NCBI GenBank assembly: GCA_964016985.1
Contig: OZ024827.1
Span: 77,826,335 to 77,890,334 of the forward strand
Length of the DNA stretch: 64,000 nt
Direction: 5' to 3'
From: Anodontia alba
Lineage: Eukaryota > Mollusca > Bivalvia > Lucinida > Lucinidae
Position numbers and translations under genes: made by a program. A model generated the notes under the pieces. The model did not search any database and was not told the DNA's origin. It worked only from the letters and a program-made list of their open reading frames with translations. Shown in pieces: positions 1 to 10,800 of the stretch; position 1 is the first letter of the stretch; each line of letters opens with the position of its first letter.

Positions 1-597
1 TTTATCTGAAAATTTTCATTTTTTATTGGCAAAAATTTCAATATAAATTTGAATAGGCGTGTTTTCGTAATGAAAGTTGTCAGACCATGAAAAGCAGGTC
101 ATGGTCATGAATAGATGCCAAATTGTTTACGTCCAGGTTTAGGAAAACTTGTGTGTCAGGTTTGTAGGTATAATAGTTATCCAGAAATGAACTAAAATGT
201 TATGGTTGTCACAAATGTTGATGGATGGACAGACTGATGGACAGACAGATAGAATACCAGATGCCTATACTGCACCTACATGCTTAAGCTGGTGAAACAA
301 AAAAAAACACACACACAAAAAAAAAAAACGCTGTTTAAAATATGCTGGAGTGTCATCATAATGCTATCTTGGATATAACACTATCAATCTATGGCACCTA
401 AATATTGTCTTCTCTATGAGTCCTACATAGCATGTGATAAGATGATATTTTTCAGTCAAAAAGTATTGTTATTTATCTGTTTCCTCCACAAACACATATG
501 CTGAGGGTACATTCTGCTGCATCTGATCTGGGTCTACACTATTTGCAAAGGCCTATCTATTCAAATACCATCACGAAAACACGTCTATTTAGTTTTG
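1..597. other. AT-rich flank beyond the gene
   Basis: No coding signal. Positions 1-65 and 776-842 are about 65-bp direct repeats (TTTATCTGAAAATTTTCATT then GAATAGGC and TTCGTAATG). A poly-A stretch lies at 298-328. GATCTGGGTCTACACTATTT near 521 is a fragment of the Pal-C/Pal-H hairpin core. Confidence 0.5.
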
Positions 598-843
598 ACC
601 CCTCAACCCCACTTTTATACAGTAAAACTGGGATTTACAGGGGTATACATTAGTTTTCTTATTTCTGCTCAAAAACATAGATTGTGGGTACTTGTCAGAA
701 CCGCCTCACCAAGGCAGTTCTAACGAGTACCCACAATTCATGTTTTGAGCAGAAATATGAAAAATATCAGATTTTTTTATCTGAAAATTTTCATTTTTTG
801 GTGGTAAAATTTTTAGTATATTTGAATAGGCTTGTATTCGTAA
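598..843. mobile_element. Diverged Pal-B-like palindromic MITE
   Basis: Hairpin at about 668-755: TGCTCAAAAACATAGATTGT ... GTTTTGAGCA arms around GCCTCACCAAGGC. The core keeps the Pal-B GTACTCATTAGAA theme (here GTACTTGTCAGAA / TTCTAACGAGTAC). Confidence 0.6.
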
Positions 844-1137
844 TGTTAGAGTTAATATAGTACATGTAGTTTAATAAAAGGAACTTGCTGTTTTTCAGAA
901 CAATAACTGTTGCAGAGTTCATTAAAATTATCTCAACAACAAAAAAAAAAAAAAAATCACGGTCAATAAAGAGGCATAGACATAGCTCCAGATAAGGCAC
1001 TTTTTTCCAATTGAAAACCACTGATATTTCTTAACTTGTTCAGGAAAACATGTTGTGGAAACTCATTAAAGAAGAAATAATGAATGTTATCGGGACATCC
1101 CCTCTTACCTAGTGTTATGATAAGAGTATACAGATAA

Positions 1138-1447
1138 ATATTTTACCTCACTTCTACATGAAATCATATGGTAAAATATTTTATCTTACTTCTACATGAA
1201 AACATATGGTAAAATATTTTATCTTACTTTTACATTAAAACATACAGTAATAATATTTACCTTACTTCTATGTGAAAACATATGGTAAAATACTTTATCT
1301 TACTTCTTCATGAAAACATACTGTAAAATATTTTATCTTACTTCTGCATGAAAACATAAGGTAAAATACTTTATCTTACTTCTACATGAAAACATACGGT
1401 AAAATATTTTATCTTACTCCTACAAGACAACATACGGTAAAATAATT
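1138..1447. repeat. 38-bp minisatellite, about 8 copies
   Basis: Consensus unit begins TTACTTCTACATGAAAACAT and ends GGTAAAATATTTTATC. Units are head-to-tail with few substitutions (ATATGG/ATACGG/ATACTG variants). AT-rich, with no spacer/repeat alternation. Confidence 0.9.
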
Positions 1448-1680
1448 TCCTACCTCTCATGGTAGATGGTAAACAATGTCCTATAATATCTAACAGAAAA
1501 TAAATGAGACCTATATTATCTCACCTCACTAATGAAACAAGGACAAATCTGGCTAGGAAAGCAATTGCTCCATCCTTTTTTTTTTTGCAAAATTAGTTAC
1601 TTCCTTCGAACAATTTTTCACATTTTTCATGCTTGAAATTATAATTTTACTAGTAAAATGTGCAGAACATTAACCATATA

Positions 1681-2011
1681 CAGTCGACTCTCGTTATCTC
1701 GAATTCCAAGGGGCTTTCTAAAATACTTCAAGGTATCCGTATTTCGACATATCAGATTTGCAGAATAGAGGAAAAACTAATTCCATTAACCACATTTAGC
1801 AAATATATGTATAATTGGACTCTTGAGGTTAGAGATATATTGAAAATATTGTGGAAAAGAGGAGAAATTGATCCTTAGGAGCAATTTCTTCTCTTTTCCA
1901 CAATATTTTTTTACATGTTGTTAGATTTTCATGTTTAGGCAGGGACCAGATTTCACTTCGAGATAAGCGGTTATTCGAGATAAGCGAGTTTGAGATAGCG
2001 AGAGTCAACTG
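1681..2011. mobile_element. Pal-E MITE (331 bp, TA target duplication)
   Basis: Ends CAGTCGACTCTCGTTATCTC ... GAGAGTCAACTG, with TA at 1679-1680 and 2012-2013. The centre holds a hairpin ATATTGTGGAAAAGAGGAG / CTCTTTTCCACAATAT. End type and TA duplication fit a pogo/Tc1-mariner-superfamily non-autonomous element (inference). Confidence 0.8.
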
Positions 2012-2015
2012 TATC

Positions 2016-2406
2016 GTGGGTACTAATTGGAACTGCCTCTGACATAAGAAACAAATTTTTGTGCAGAAATTACAAGAATAAAAATACATTTTGGTTGAAA
2101 AATGTCTTATCTAGAGCTATGTGCAGATCTTATTTTGCATTTCTCCATGGAAACAATTTCAGACAGTTTTAATGAGACCAATTACAATGTCACCGAGGCA
2201 ATGTAAAATAAGCTGGTTTCTCACAACCATTTCACAGCTCAGGATAAAAGGGAATTTCAGGTAAATAGTTTTTCTTCCATTAGGCACTTTTAATAATGAT
2301 TTTGGGTAGACACTTCTAATGAGTACCAAAAACATAAGCTTTTGGGGAGAAATAATAAAAATATCAATACTTTTTGGTTATAAAAAGTGCCTTATTTAGA
2401 CTAAGG
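2016..2406. mobile_element. Two Pal-B fragments
   Basis: 2016-2122 and about 2275-2406 are right halves of Pal-B (CTTCTAATGAGTACC / GAGAAATAATAAAAATATC / GCCTTATTTAGACTA) without left partners. 2123-2274 shows nothing recognisable. Confidence 0.55.
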
Positions 2407-2636
2407 ATTTATTATTAACCTGCAACAAGTTGAATGAAGAAAATGAAGCTAATAATAGTAATAATAATAAAAGCACAACAAATTTGTCCATGAAAGCACT
2501 ATCTATAATAATTTGATTTTAAAGTTTAGGCTTACTACCCTGTATTGAATAACTTGTTGGCTATTAACACTTTTACTTTTTTTCAGACCACAGCTGGTGC
2601 TTATATATATTTTTTTACAGTATACTTAGCTTGTAT
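2407..2636. other. Unassigned AT-rich 3' flank
   Basis: No gene, RNA or repeat family recognised apart from a short AAT-rich run at 2449-2470 and the candidate poly-A signal. Confidence 0.4.
2408..2413 (-). promoter_or_regulatory. Candidate polyadenylation signal AATAAA
   Basis: The first AATAAA on the minus strand past the ANKRD27 stop codon, about 420 nt downstream. Another AATAAA overlaps the last codons (2843-2848), too early to serve. Transcript ends cannot be seen from sequence, so this is weak. Confidence 0.3.
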
Positions 2637-2819
2637 CATAGCTCTAGTTAAGGCCCTTTTTTCAATCCAAAAGTATTAATATTTTTCTTATTTCTCCACG
2701 AAAACATATGTTGTGGGTACTCATTAGAAGCGCCTCACCGAGGTGCTTCTAATGAGTACCCACAACATATGTTTTTGTGGAGAATATTAACCTGATACCC
2801 ACTCTTGTCTAGGCCTATG
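2637..2819. mobile_element. Pal-B MITE in the presumed 3' UTR
   Basis: Starts CATAGCTCTAGTTAAG and ends CTTGTCTAGGCCTATG. Near-perfect arms CACGAAAACATATGTTGTGG / GTACTCATTAGAAGCGCCTC and their complement. Its edge is 14 bp past the ANKRD27 stop codon, so any ordinary 3' UTR would include it. Confidence 0.85.
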
Positions 2820-2833
2820 TTGTATGTGACAAC

Positions 2834-4200
2834 TCACTTAATTTTATTTCGAGGAATTTCTTCCACTGGAACATGTTTCACAAAGTGTTCAGCAGTTTCA
2901 CTGTCCATTAGAGCTTCATCAATAATTTTAGTAATATCTTCTCCTTCAGAGTCTTCTCTGTGAATATTTTCCTTGGTAGTTTTGCCCAAGTCAGATACCC
3001 CTGGCTGGTCATCCTCAATAAGAACATTGTCCATGCTTGTTTCTAATATGTTATTCAAATCTGCATTTTCTATCACCAGTGATGAATCTGTCCATGAGTC
3101 TGATTTAAGAAATTGGTCCCCAGCTTGATTTACTGTCAAATCATCTGAAGTATCTAATGATTGTATTTCACTTATTAGAACTGATTGCTTTTTAGTACCA
3201 AAACTACCTATTTCTGACTGACTAGCACTGACAACAACCTGAGCTTCTCTCAAACTAGAACACATGGGAGTTTCTAATGGAGTTTCCTGTAAATTTTCAG
3301 TATCTTTAATATTATCAAAACCTCCAAGTAATTTATTTATACTGTTGTCTAAAGGTAGTTTATCATTGAAAGACAGATTTTCAAATGAACTATCAATACT
3401 GGATTTGTCCTCTGTTCTACTTGACAAAGAAATTGAACCAGAGGCTTTATCTGTATTTGTGCTGCTATTATCAATACCAACTTCATTATGAGGTAATTGC
3501 ATTATTACTGGATCATTTAACAGATTCTCTGCGGAATCCCTGTCTTCAGTTGCATCATCAACAACCAAAAATGAATCACTAAGCAATGATTGCTTACAAG
3601 TCAATGAACCCATTATGCTATCTGGAATTTCATTTTCTTGTGAGACATCACTTTCATCTAAATGAACATTACACTGACCTGCTAATGTCTGCTGAGAAAC
3701 CTGAATATAATCACTTTCAGGCTGGAAAAGTTCTGTTTTCACCTCTCTGTCTAATTCATCAGTATCTATTGGCATATCAGATTTGTTTGTTTGCACAAGT
3801 TCTTCTGTTGTTAAAACAGTATTTTCTTCTCTTGACAACTGGTCAGTCTTCACATCTGTACTATCTTTATTTGGAATCTGTTCAGTAATATCTTTTGAAA
3901 CATTAGGTGTTTCAAGGTAATTAGAATAGGAACTATCACTCCTCAGCAGTGTATAAATATGCATAGGAGTACTTCTATCCACTGACTCTACATGCTTCAA
4001 AGTACCTTGGTCAAAGTGTTGGATTGACATTGGTATTTTAATTAAATCTAATGTTAAGGCACTTCTGTCGAATGTTTTACTCCTTTTAAGACTCTTTTCT
4101 TTGTCAAAAGTTTTGATGCTGGCAGTGATCTGTTTCAGAGATGACAGATCCTTCTCTTCCAAGGCAGCAAACAGGTCCTTGACATTCACTTTAGATGCGC
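2834..4200 (-). CDS. ANKRD27: ANKRD27 exon v21, long C-terminal tail and stop
   Basis: Residues 820-1274 and TGA. Opens with GASKVNVKDLFAALEEKDLS, whose DLFAALEEKDLSSLK resembles ERLFKAIKDKDLPL of v15. Then come short repeats around Phe/Val-Asp: KTFDKEKS, KTFDRSAL, QHFDQGTL, ESVDRSTP. The remaining 370 or so residues are acidic, Ser/Thr/Asp-rich and look disordered; no domain recognised. Acceptor TATTTTTTCAG with a poly-T tract 40-60 bases upstream. The 455-residue single-exon tail is much longer than the human C-terminus. Confidence 0.92.
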
Positions 4201-4863
4201 CTGAAAAAATAACACCAGGTTTCAGGTATACGGCATACAATAAAAAAAAAAAAAAAAAAAAAGGTAAGAGATACAAACTTTTTTCCTGTATTATTAAGAA
4301 TAAATACATCCTAGAGAACACTCTAAGCTGACAGTTCTGTCTCCCTTTCCAGATGGATTGTTTTGCCTATATTTTACTAAATATTATACTGATATATTTA
4401 TTTCGAAAGGGAAATCATTTCAACAGGAAATGATCTTCTTTCTTTGTTATGGGACTCCCTTCTTAAAAGGAGTTATTCTTAAAGGAAAGAATTTGCAGTC
4501 ATTCTCCTTCAAGGGTAAAGTGAACACCCAGGCAAGCCTGCCAGAAAAGAAGAATAGGGATATTATGGGCAAGACTGAATACACGCAGGCTGTTGTTTTT
4601 TTTCGTATCTTCAACTATTCATATACAGTTGAACTTTATTTAATAGCATGAACATATTTGGTACCATGGAAATTTGTTCTAGACACAGGTAGTTTGAGTC
4701 ACTGAGGGTAAATCATAGTACCAGGTCAGGAGGCAAATGGGGCTATTTTAGAAATGTCTTTTCAACCTTAAATAATGGTATGTTGAATTTATTCATTAGA
4801 ATTGCATCAGTGATCAGCAATTCTTACCAGTACACACATCACGCATTTTCATGATAAAATTAC

Positions 4864-4896
<33 letters not shown>

Positions 4897-7800
4897 AAAT
4901 ATTTGATTTCTTGAGTTATTGGAAGACTTTCCTTGGGACTTTAAACCAAGTTTGAATAAGCCAGTGTAAACGAGGCACCGTTCTTTGAGTTTTTGAAGTT
5001 TTACTATAATATGCAATCTGAAACAATGGCACTTATGTTTGTTTGTGTTGAGGTTTTACAGCCCAGTCAACACAATGGGGTCATGTAGAGTGTGGTCAGT
5101 TTACCTCTGGGCAGGCTTAGTCCTCTAAGCAGTTAACCAGTATTGTGCACATTCTTTCACCAGAAATATGGCACTTACGTGACATCCAAACAACAAAAGC
5201 CTGAATCAATTTGCATATCCAGTCTGATCAAATCCTTCTCAATTTGTCAGTATACCCTAATGTATCCAGCGACTCTACAAGCAGATAAAGGTCCTGATCA
5301 GACTGTAAATGCACAGGCTTCTCTATGTTTGATTGATTGTGATGGGGCTAATGACATGTCATCCCTTGTGGGTCATTTTATGTCATCTCCCAGAGAAAGG
5401 GAGAAAAGAGATAGAAGAGATAGTAGAGGAGATGAAAGAGAAGGACAGGCAAGAAAGAGGAACAGGAATGAATGTGAAGAAACAGAAGAAATAGAAACAT
5501 TCTCCCTCTACCCTTACCTGCTACAAGGATAGCAGGCCTTGCCCAACTGTAAGCCAATATCAGTTGGATGCCCAAGTGATGTAAGATACACAACACCTTC
5601 ACCACACCCAACCACCCCCAGGCTTAGGCCTTTTTTTTTATTGATTGTATGTGCATAAATGAATTCTCATGCTGCTGCTTATTAGTTCCTGGTATTTTAG
5701 TCTACTGTATATGTAACAAATGGCAAGTAAGAATAATTCATCGATTAGGTGCTGTCAGAGAACTACGATCCCAAGAGTCAACAAATTTTTGTCATAACTG
5801 TAATGTTAAAAGCTTTCAGAAAGCTAACACTTTCCTTTATATGAACGATGAAAATCTGGTCAAACAAATATCCACCAGTTTGTTTGAGTTGCAGTCTAAC
5901 AGCCTTGTTAACAATCATAGCTCCAGATAAGGCACTTTTATTTCATCCAAAAAGGACTGCTAGTTTTCTTACTTCTCCACAAGAACATATGTTGTGGATA
6001 CTCATTAGAAGCGCCTCGCTGAGGCGCTTCTAATGAGTATCCACAACATATGTTTTCATGGAGAAATTAGAAAAATATTATGTGAATACCCCCTCTTATC
6101 TGCAGCTATGACAATATTTCAGCAATATCAAGCCATCTCCCATGGAGTGAGAGAATGAAGAATGGGAAAGATGAGAAAAACTCTAGCACTTATTTGATAT
6201 AGCTGCAGATAAGAGTGGGTATCAGGTAAATAATTTTTTCTTATTTCTGCACAAAAACATACGTTGTGGGTACTCAATAGAAATGCCTCGATGAGGTGCT
6301 TCTAATGAGTACCCATAACATATGTTTTTGTGTAAAATAAGAAAAATATCCATCCTTTTTTGCTGATAAAAGCACCTTATCTAAAGCTATGGCCTATTCT
6401 TGTTCTGATTGAGTCAAGAAGAACATTTCTGCCAAAAGCCAGTGATGGAAGGGCTGAGAATTCCCAAGTCCACTTACCTTTGTCCGGTGACTTTCCCCTC
6501 TGTAGATCTTTGGCATCCAAAGATTTTGACTTTCTTAGAGGTTTACTGTAGGAACTCAGCAGCTGCTTAACTTCATCAGACTGAAACATTATTGCACAAA
6601 CATTAACAATGAAAATCTAAATGGTTGCCTTTGGAAACAAAGAACACAAAAAAGAACAAAAATAGGACACTCGGTTTTATTAAGTCTCTTCATAAACAGC
6701 AGTCTAATTTGCAAGGCTGTATATGTGGCCTAGCACTGGCTTAAGCGGTGTTTAATTTTCATAGTAACCAGAATGCGCTCAATGATCCCAAAGGAAACAG
6801 AAATATAATTGGCACTTTGATGAAGTATGGGGAGACATTTTACGGTCACCACATGGCACTTAACAGCAGCTGCACTGAAGTAAAATGAAAATCTAAAAGG
6901 CTGCCTTTGAATATAAAGAAAACACACAAAAGAATGAAAATTAATGATTCATTTTTTTTTTTTTTTTTTTTTTTTTTTTGTCTCTTTATATACAGCAATG
7001 CAATTTGATTTAATAGGTGCTACCTATAGCAGCCAAATTATCATCACTTGTTTCATATGTAGGATAGTCATCCATCACAAAAACACAATTTCCTTTCTTC
7101 ACTGACCAAAAATAAAAGTGAAGATACCCAGGAAATGGCACAATCACAATGCACAGCCCTCCTGATGGCACTAAAGGAAGGAGAACAAATAAGAACAGTA
7201 CAAACACCATATATGAAACCACAGATGCACAAACTAAGAATTGCAACAGAGGGACCATATTCGAACGATCCAAATAAAATGCTTTTATTTTCTTACCAAA
7301 ATATATAGATATTTTGTCTTCTTTCTGCACCAAAACACACGTTGTTGGTACCCATTAGAAGTGCCTTGGACAGGCACTTAATATGAGTACCCACGACATA
7401 TATCCACAATATATGCTTTTGTGCAGAAAGAAGAAAAATGTTTCCCTGATACCCCTCTTATCTGATGCCAGGACCCAAAGGTTATAAAACTTTTTTCATG
7501 CTCAACTCAGCTGAGCATGAAATTTTCTCTGCAAATAAATATGAAAATGCCAACAACAGTTGGCATTTTCATATTCATTAGCAGAGAAATTTTCATACTT
7601 AGCTATGTTTAGCATGAAAGAATTTGCAACTGTTACTAATTCCAGATTTATTAGTAGGACAAATTTCACGCTCAGCTGAGTTGAGCATGAAAAAGTTTTA
7701 TAACCTCGGAGCCAGATCTAAGAAAAGCATATACAAATAGTAACAAAAAATTGCCAATAAGCAGTGCTTACTAGATACCCCTCTGCAAGGACCAAAATGT

Positions 7801-10800
7801 AACTGATGGATGGACATAAAACACATTCTAGGAACAGGTTTTACATTTGGCATATTTTCCTTTCAGGAAAGATATTGAGCAGAACAAAATTTTGACAATA
7901 ATCAAGGGGCAATAACTGTGTAGAAAACTTGCGAAAACTGATGTGCAACCGTCAACATCAATGCAAATGCAAAACTTGGTCAAATTCAATCAATGTGCTC
8001 ATAAGACAGTAAACAAAAACGAAATCCTGACAATAACCTAGGGCCATAACTGCATTGTACAGTTGCAAAATTAGACACAGTATAATCCCAATGTAAATCT
8101 GGTCATCATCAATCCATTTGGAAAATTATTCTTACTCCATCAATTAGTTCTCAAGATACAGAGCAGAAATACTGAAATAATCAAGGGCCATAACACTGTT
8201 GTCAATTTGCAAAAATTGAGGTGTAACAGTTCTAACCTAGACCTGGCCAACATCAATGCGTATATATGTAACATGTGGTCTAAAGCCTTCAATTCATTCT
8301 CAAGATATTGAGTGGAAATGAAATTCTGACGATAATCAAGGGCCATAACTCTGCTGCAAATGTGGGAAATTTGATACATAAAAATCTCAACCTTCATCTA
8401 GTAAAGGTCAATGCGTATGCAAATTTTGATCGACTGTCGATTGGTTCACAAGAAGTTGAGTGGAAAACAAAATTTTGACAATAACCAAGGGCCACAACTC
8501 TGTGAAAACTGATGTGTTACAATACCAATGTAGATCTGGTTACCATTCGAAACTGGGACCTTGTGATCTGAAGGAAGGAGTGCTGACCACTTGGCCACCT
8601 GATGCTATGCATATACAAGATGGCCCAGATGACCCTGTATTGCTGAACTGAGTACCAGACAAGTTTCAATTGGCCTTTCAGTTCAAAAGAGTTCAAAATA
8701 GATTTTCAAGACGGCCACCATGGCGGCCATCTTAGATTTCGGATCAGAATGATTTTAGCTATGTTTTTATTTACAATGCACCCCAATACTTCATACCAAG
8801 TTTCCAGTCAACTGGCCTTTTGGTTTGTTTGTGTTGATGTTTTACGGCCCAGTCAACCCAATGGGGTCATGTCGAGCACGGTCAATTTACCTAGCCACAT
8901 GTTAACTGGGCAGGCTTAGTCCTCTAAGCGGTTAACCAGTATTGTTCACATTCTTTCGCCAGAAACTGACAACTGCCCTTCTTGAATCAGGGGAAGGGAG
9001 AGAATGACCGTACAAAATATTACATGATCAATCTCCACGAAAGAATGTTGCCAACCTCGGCGGGGGTTGAACCCACGACCTCCAGGTCTCCAGTCGGACG
9101 GCGCATCCAACTGAGCCACCGAAGCCGCCTTTTGGTTCAGGAGAAGAAGTTATAAAAAGATTTTCAAGATGGCACTCTCTTGAATTTCTGATTGAAACAA
9201 TTTTAGCTATTTTTGAAATACAAGTCACTCTGATACTTCTTACCAAGTTTTAAGTCAATTGGCCTTTCAGTTTAAAAAGAAGAATTTCGAACTACATTTT
9301 TAAAATGGTGGCTTTAGGGCTTGAATTTCCCATTGGACAATTTCAACTATTTTGATCTACAAGACACCCCAATACTTCCTAGTTTCCAGTATATTGATCT
9401 TTCCTTTTAGGAAAAGAAATTCAAAAAAGAATTTCAAGATGGCAACTATCTTAGATTTCCAATCGGAACAACTTTATTTTTGATCTACAAGTCGCCCCAA
9501 CACTTCCTACAAAGTTTCGAGTCAACTGGCCTTTCAGATCAGAATAAGTTCAAAATCGATTTTCAAGATGGCAGCCTTGGCCGCTCTCTTGGCAAGCATC
9601 CATCTTGGATTTGGGACCAAAACAATTTTAGTTGTTTTTTTTATTTACAAGTTGCCCCAATACTTCTTACCAAGTTTTGAGTCAGATGGCCTTTCAGTTC
9701 AGGTGGAGAAGTTCAAAACAGATTTTTAAGATTGATTGTGCTGTGGTTTAACGACCATCATTCCTTGAGGGTCATTTTGTGTTGTCTCCCAGAGAAAGGA
9801 AGAAAAGAGATAGATGAAATAGAAGAGGAGATGAAAGACAAGGACAGGGACAAAAGAAGAACAGGAATGAAAGTGAAGAAATAGAAGAAATAAAAACATT
9901 CCCACTCTACCCTCACCTGCTATAAGGATAGCAGGCCTTGCCCAACTGTCAGTTGGACTCCCCAGTGATTTAAGATACTCTACACATTCGCCACACCCGA
10001 CCACCCCCCATTTTAAAGATGGCAGTCATCTTTGATTTCCCATCTGAACAATTTTAGCTATTCAAGATTTTTTATCTACAAGTTGCCCCCGATATTTCCT
10101 ACCAAGTTTCGAGTCAATTGACCTTTTGGTTTAAGAGGTCAGACAATCTTAAAATTCCCATCAGACCGATTTTAGCTACTTTTTTATCTATAAGTGGCAC
10201 CAATACTTCCTTTGAAGTTACGAGTCAGTCGGCCTTTCGGTTTGGGAGAAGAAGTTCAAAATAGATTTCTCTGGTGGCCACCTTTATCATTGGAGCAGAA
10301 CTATTTTAACTATTTTGTTAGAGAATCACCTAGGCAACATTCAGGTAAAGTTTGATTGAAACTGGCCCAGGTGTGTAGGAGGAGTTGTCATTTAAAGCAA
10401 TTTGATGATGCCACACAATGGACTATGGTTATTGATTGAGCTCACCATGAGCACTTCGTGCTCAGATGAGCTAAAAACAGACTTTTACCTTTGCAAGGTC
10501 AACCGGGAATTCATGTTTTTTATTCATTATTCCAACTTCTGCTCCATGGTCGAGAAGAAGTCTTGTGACGTCTAAACTATCAACATTACAGGCATGATGT
10601 AATGGAGTGTTTCCATCCTTGTTAGCTAGGTTGACAACACTAGAATGCTAAAATAAATACATGTATACTTGTCAGAGAATTTGCCAAGAAGAAATATTTA
10701 ATGGTAATTCTGGGATAATTTTCTCCAGTTCTCCATAAAAAGATGCCATGGGTACTCATTAGAATAACCTCACTGAGGTGCTTCTAATAAGTACCCACAA

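Larger units (their letters stand above)
8668..10474. mobile_element. T element (Helitron-like composite) ending 14 bp from exon v19
   Basis: Degenerate about 140-bp units with GATTTTCAAGATGG, ATTTTAGCTA, ATCTACAAGT and TTCCTACCAAGTTT. Interrupted by SINE-1 (8826-9127) and Rep-4 (9733-10008). The right end is a hairpin AGCTCACCATGAGCAC-TTC-GTGCTCAGATGAGCT (10439-10472, one mismatch) followed by CTAA. Confidence 0.7.

Noticed and set aside
1138..1447. CRISPR-like array
   Set aside because: Units are contiguous with no unique spacers, and the genome is eukaryotic. It is a minisatellite.
2637..2819. microRNA hairpin after the stop codon
   Set aside because: The hairpin is one of about 20 Pal-B MITE copies; no evidence of a specific mature product.
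4201..4321. Upstream extension of the last ANKRD27 exon with a poly-Phe stretch as a signal peptide
   Set aside because: The Phe run is an intronic poly-T tract before a clean acceptor at 4201. The upstream phase-1 exon v20 joins only at 4200.
9060..9127. tRNA genes on the minus strand at SINE-1 heads (also 43660-43730, 46400-46475)
   Set aside because: Same head repeated at every full SINE-1, always joined to the same body and flanked by target duplications; the cloverleaf is not convincing.
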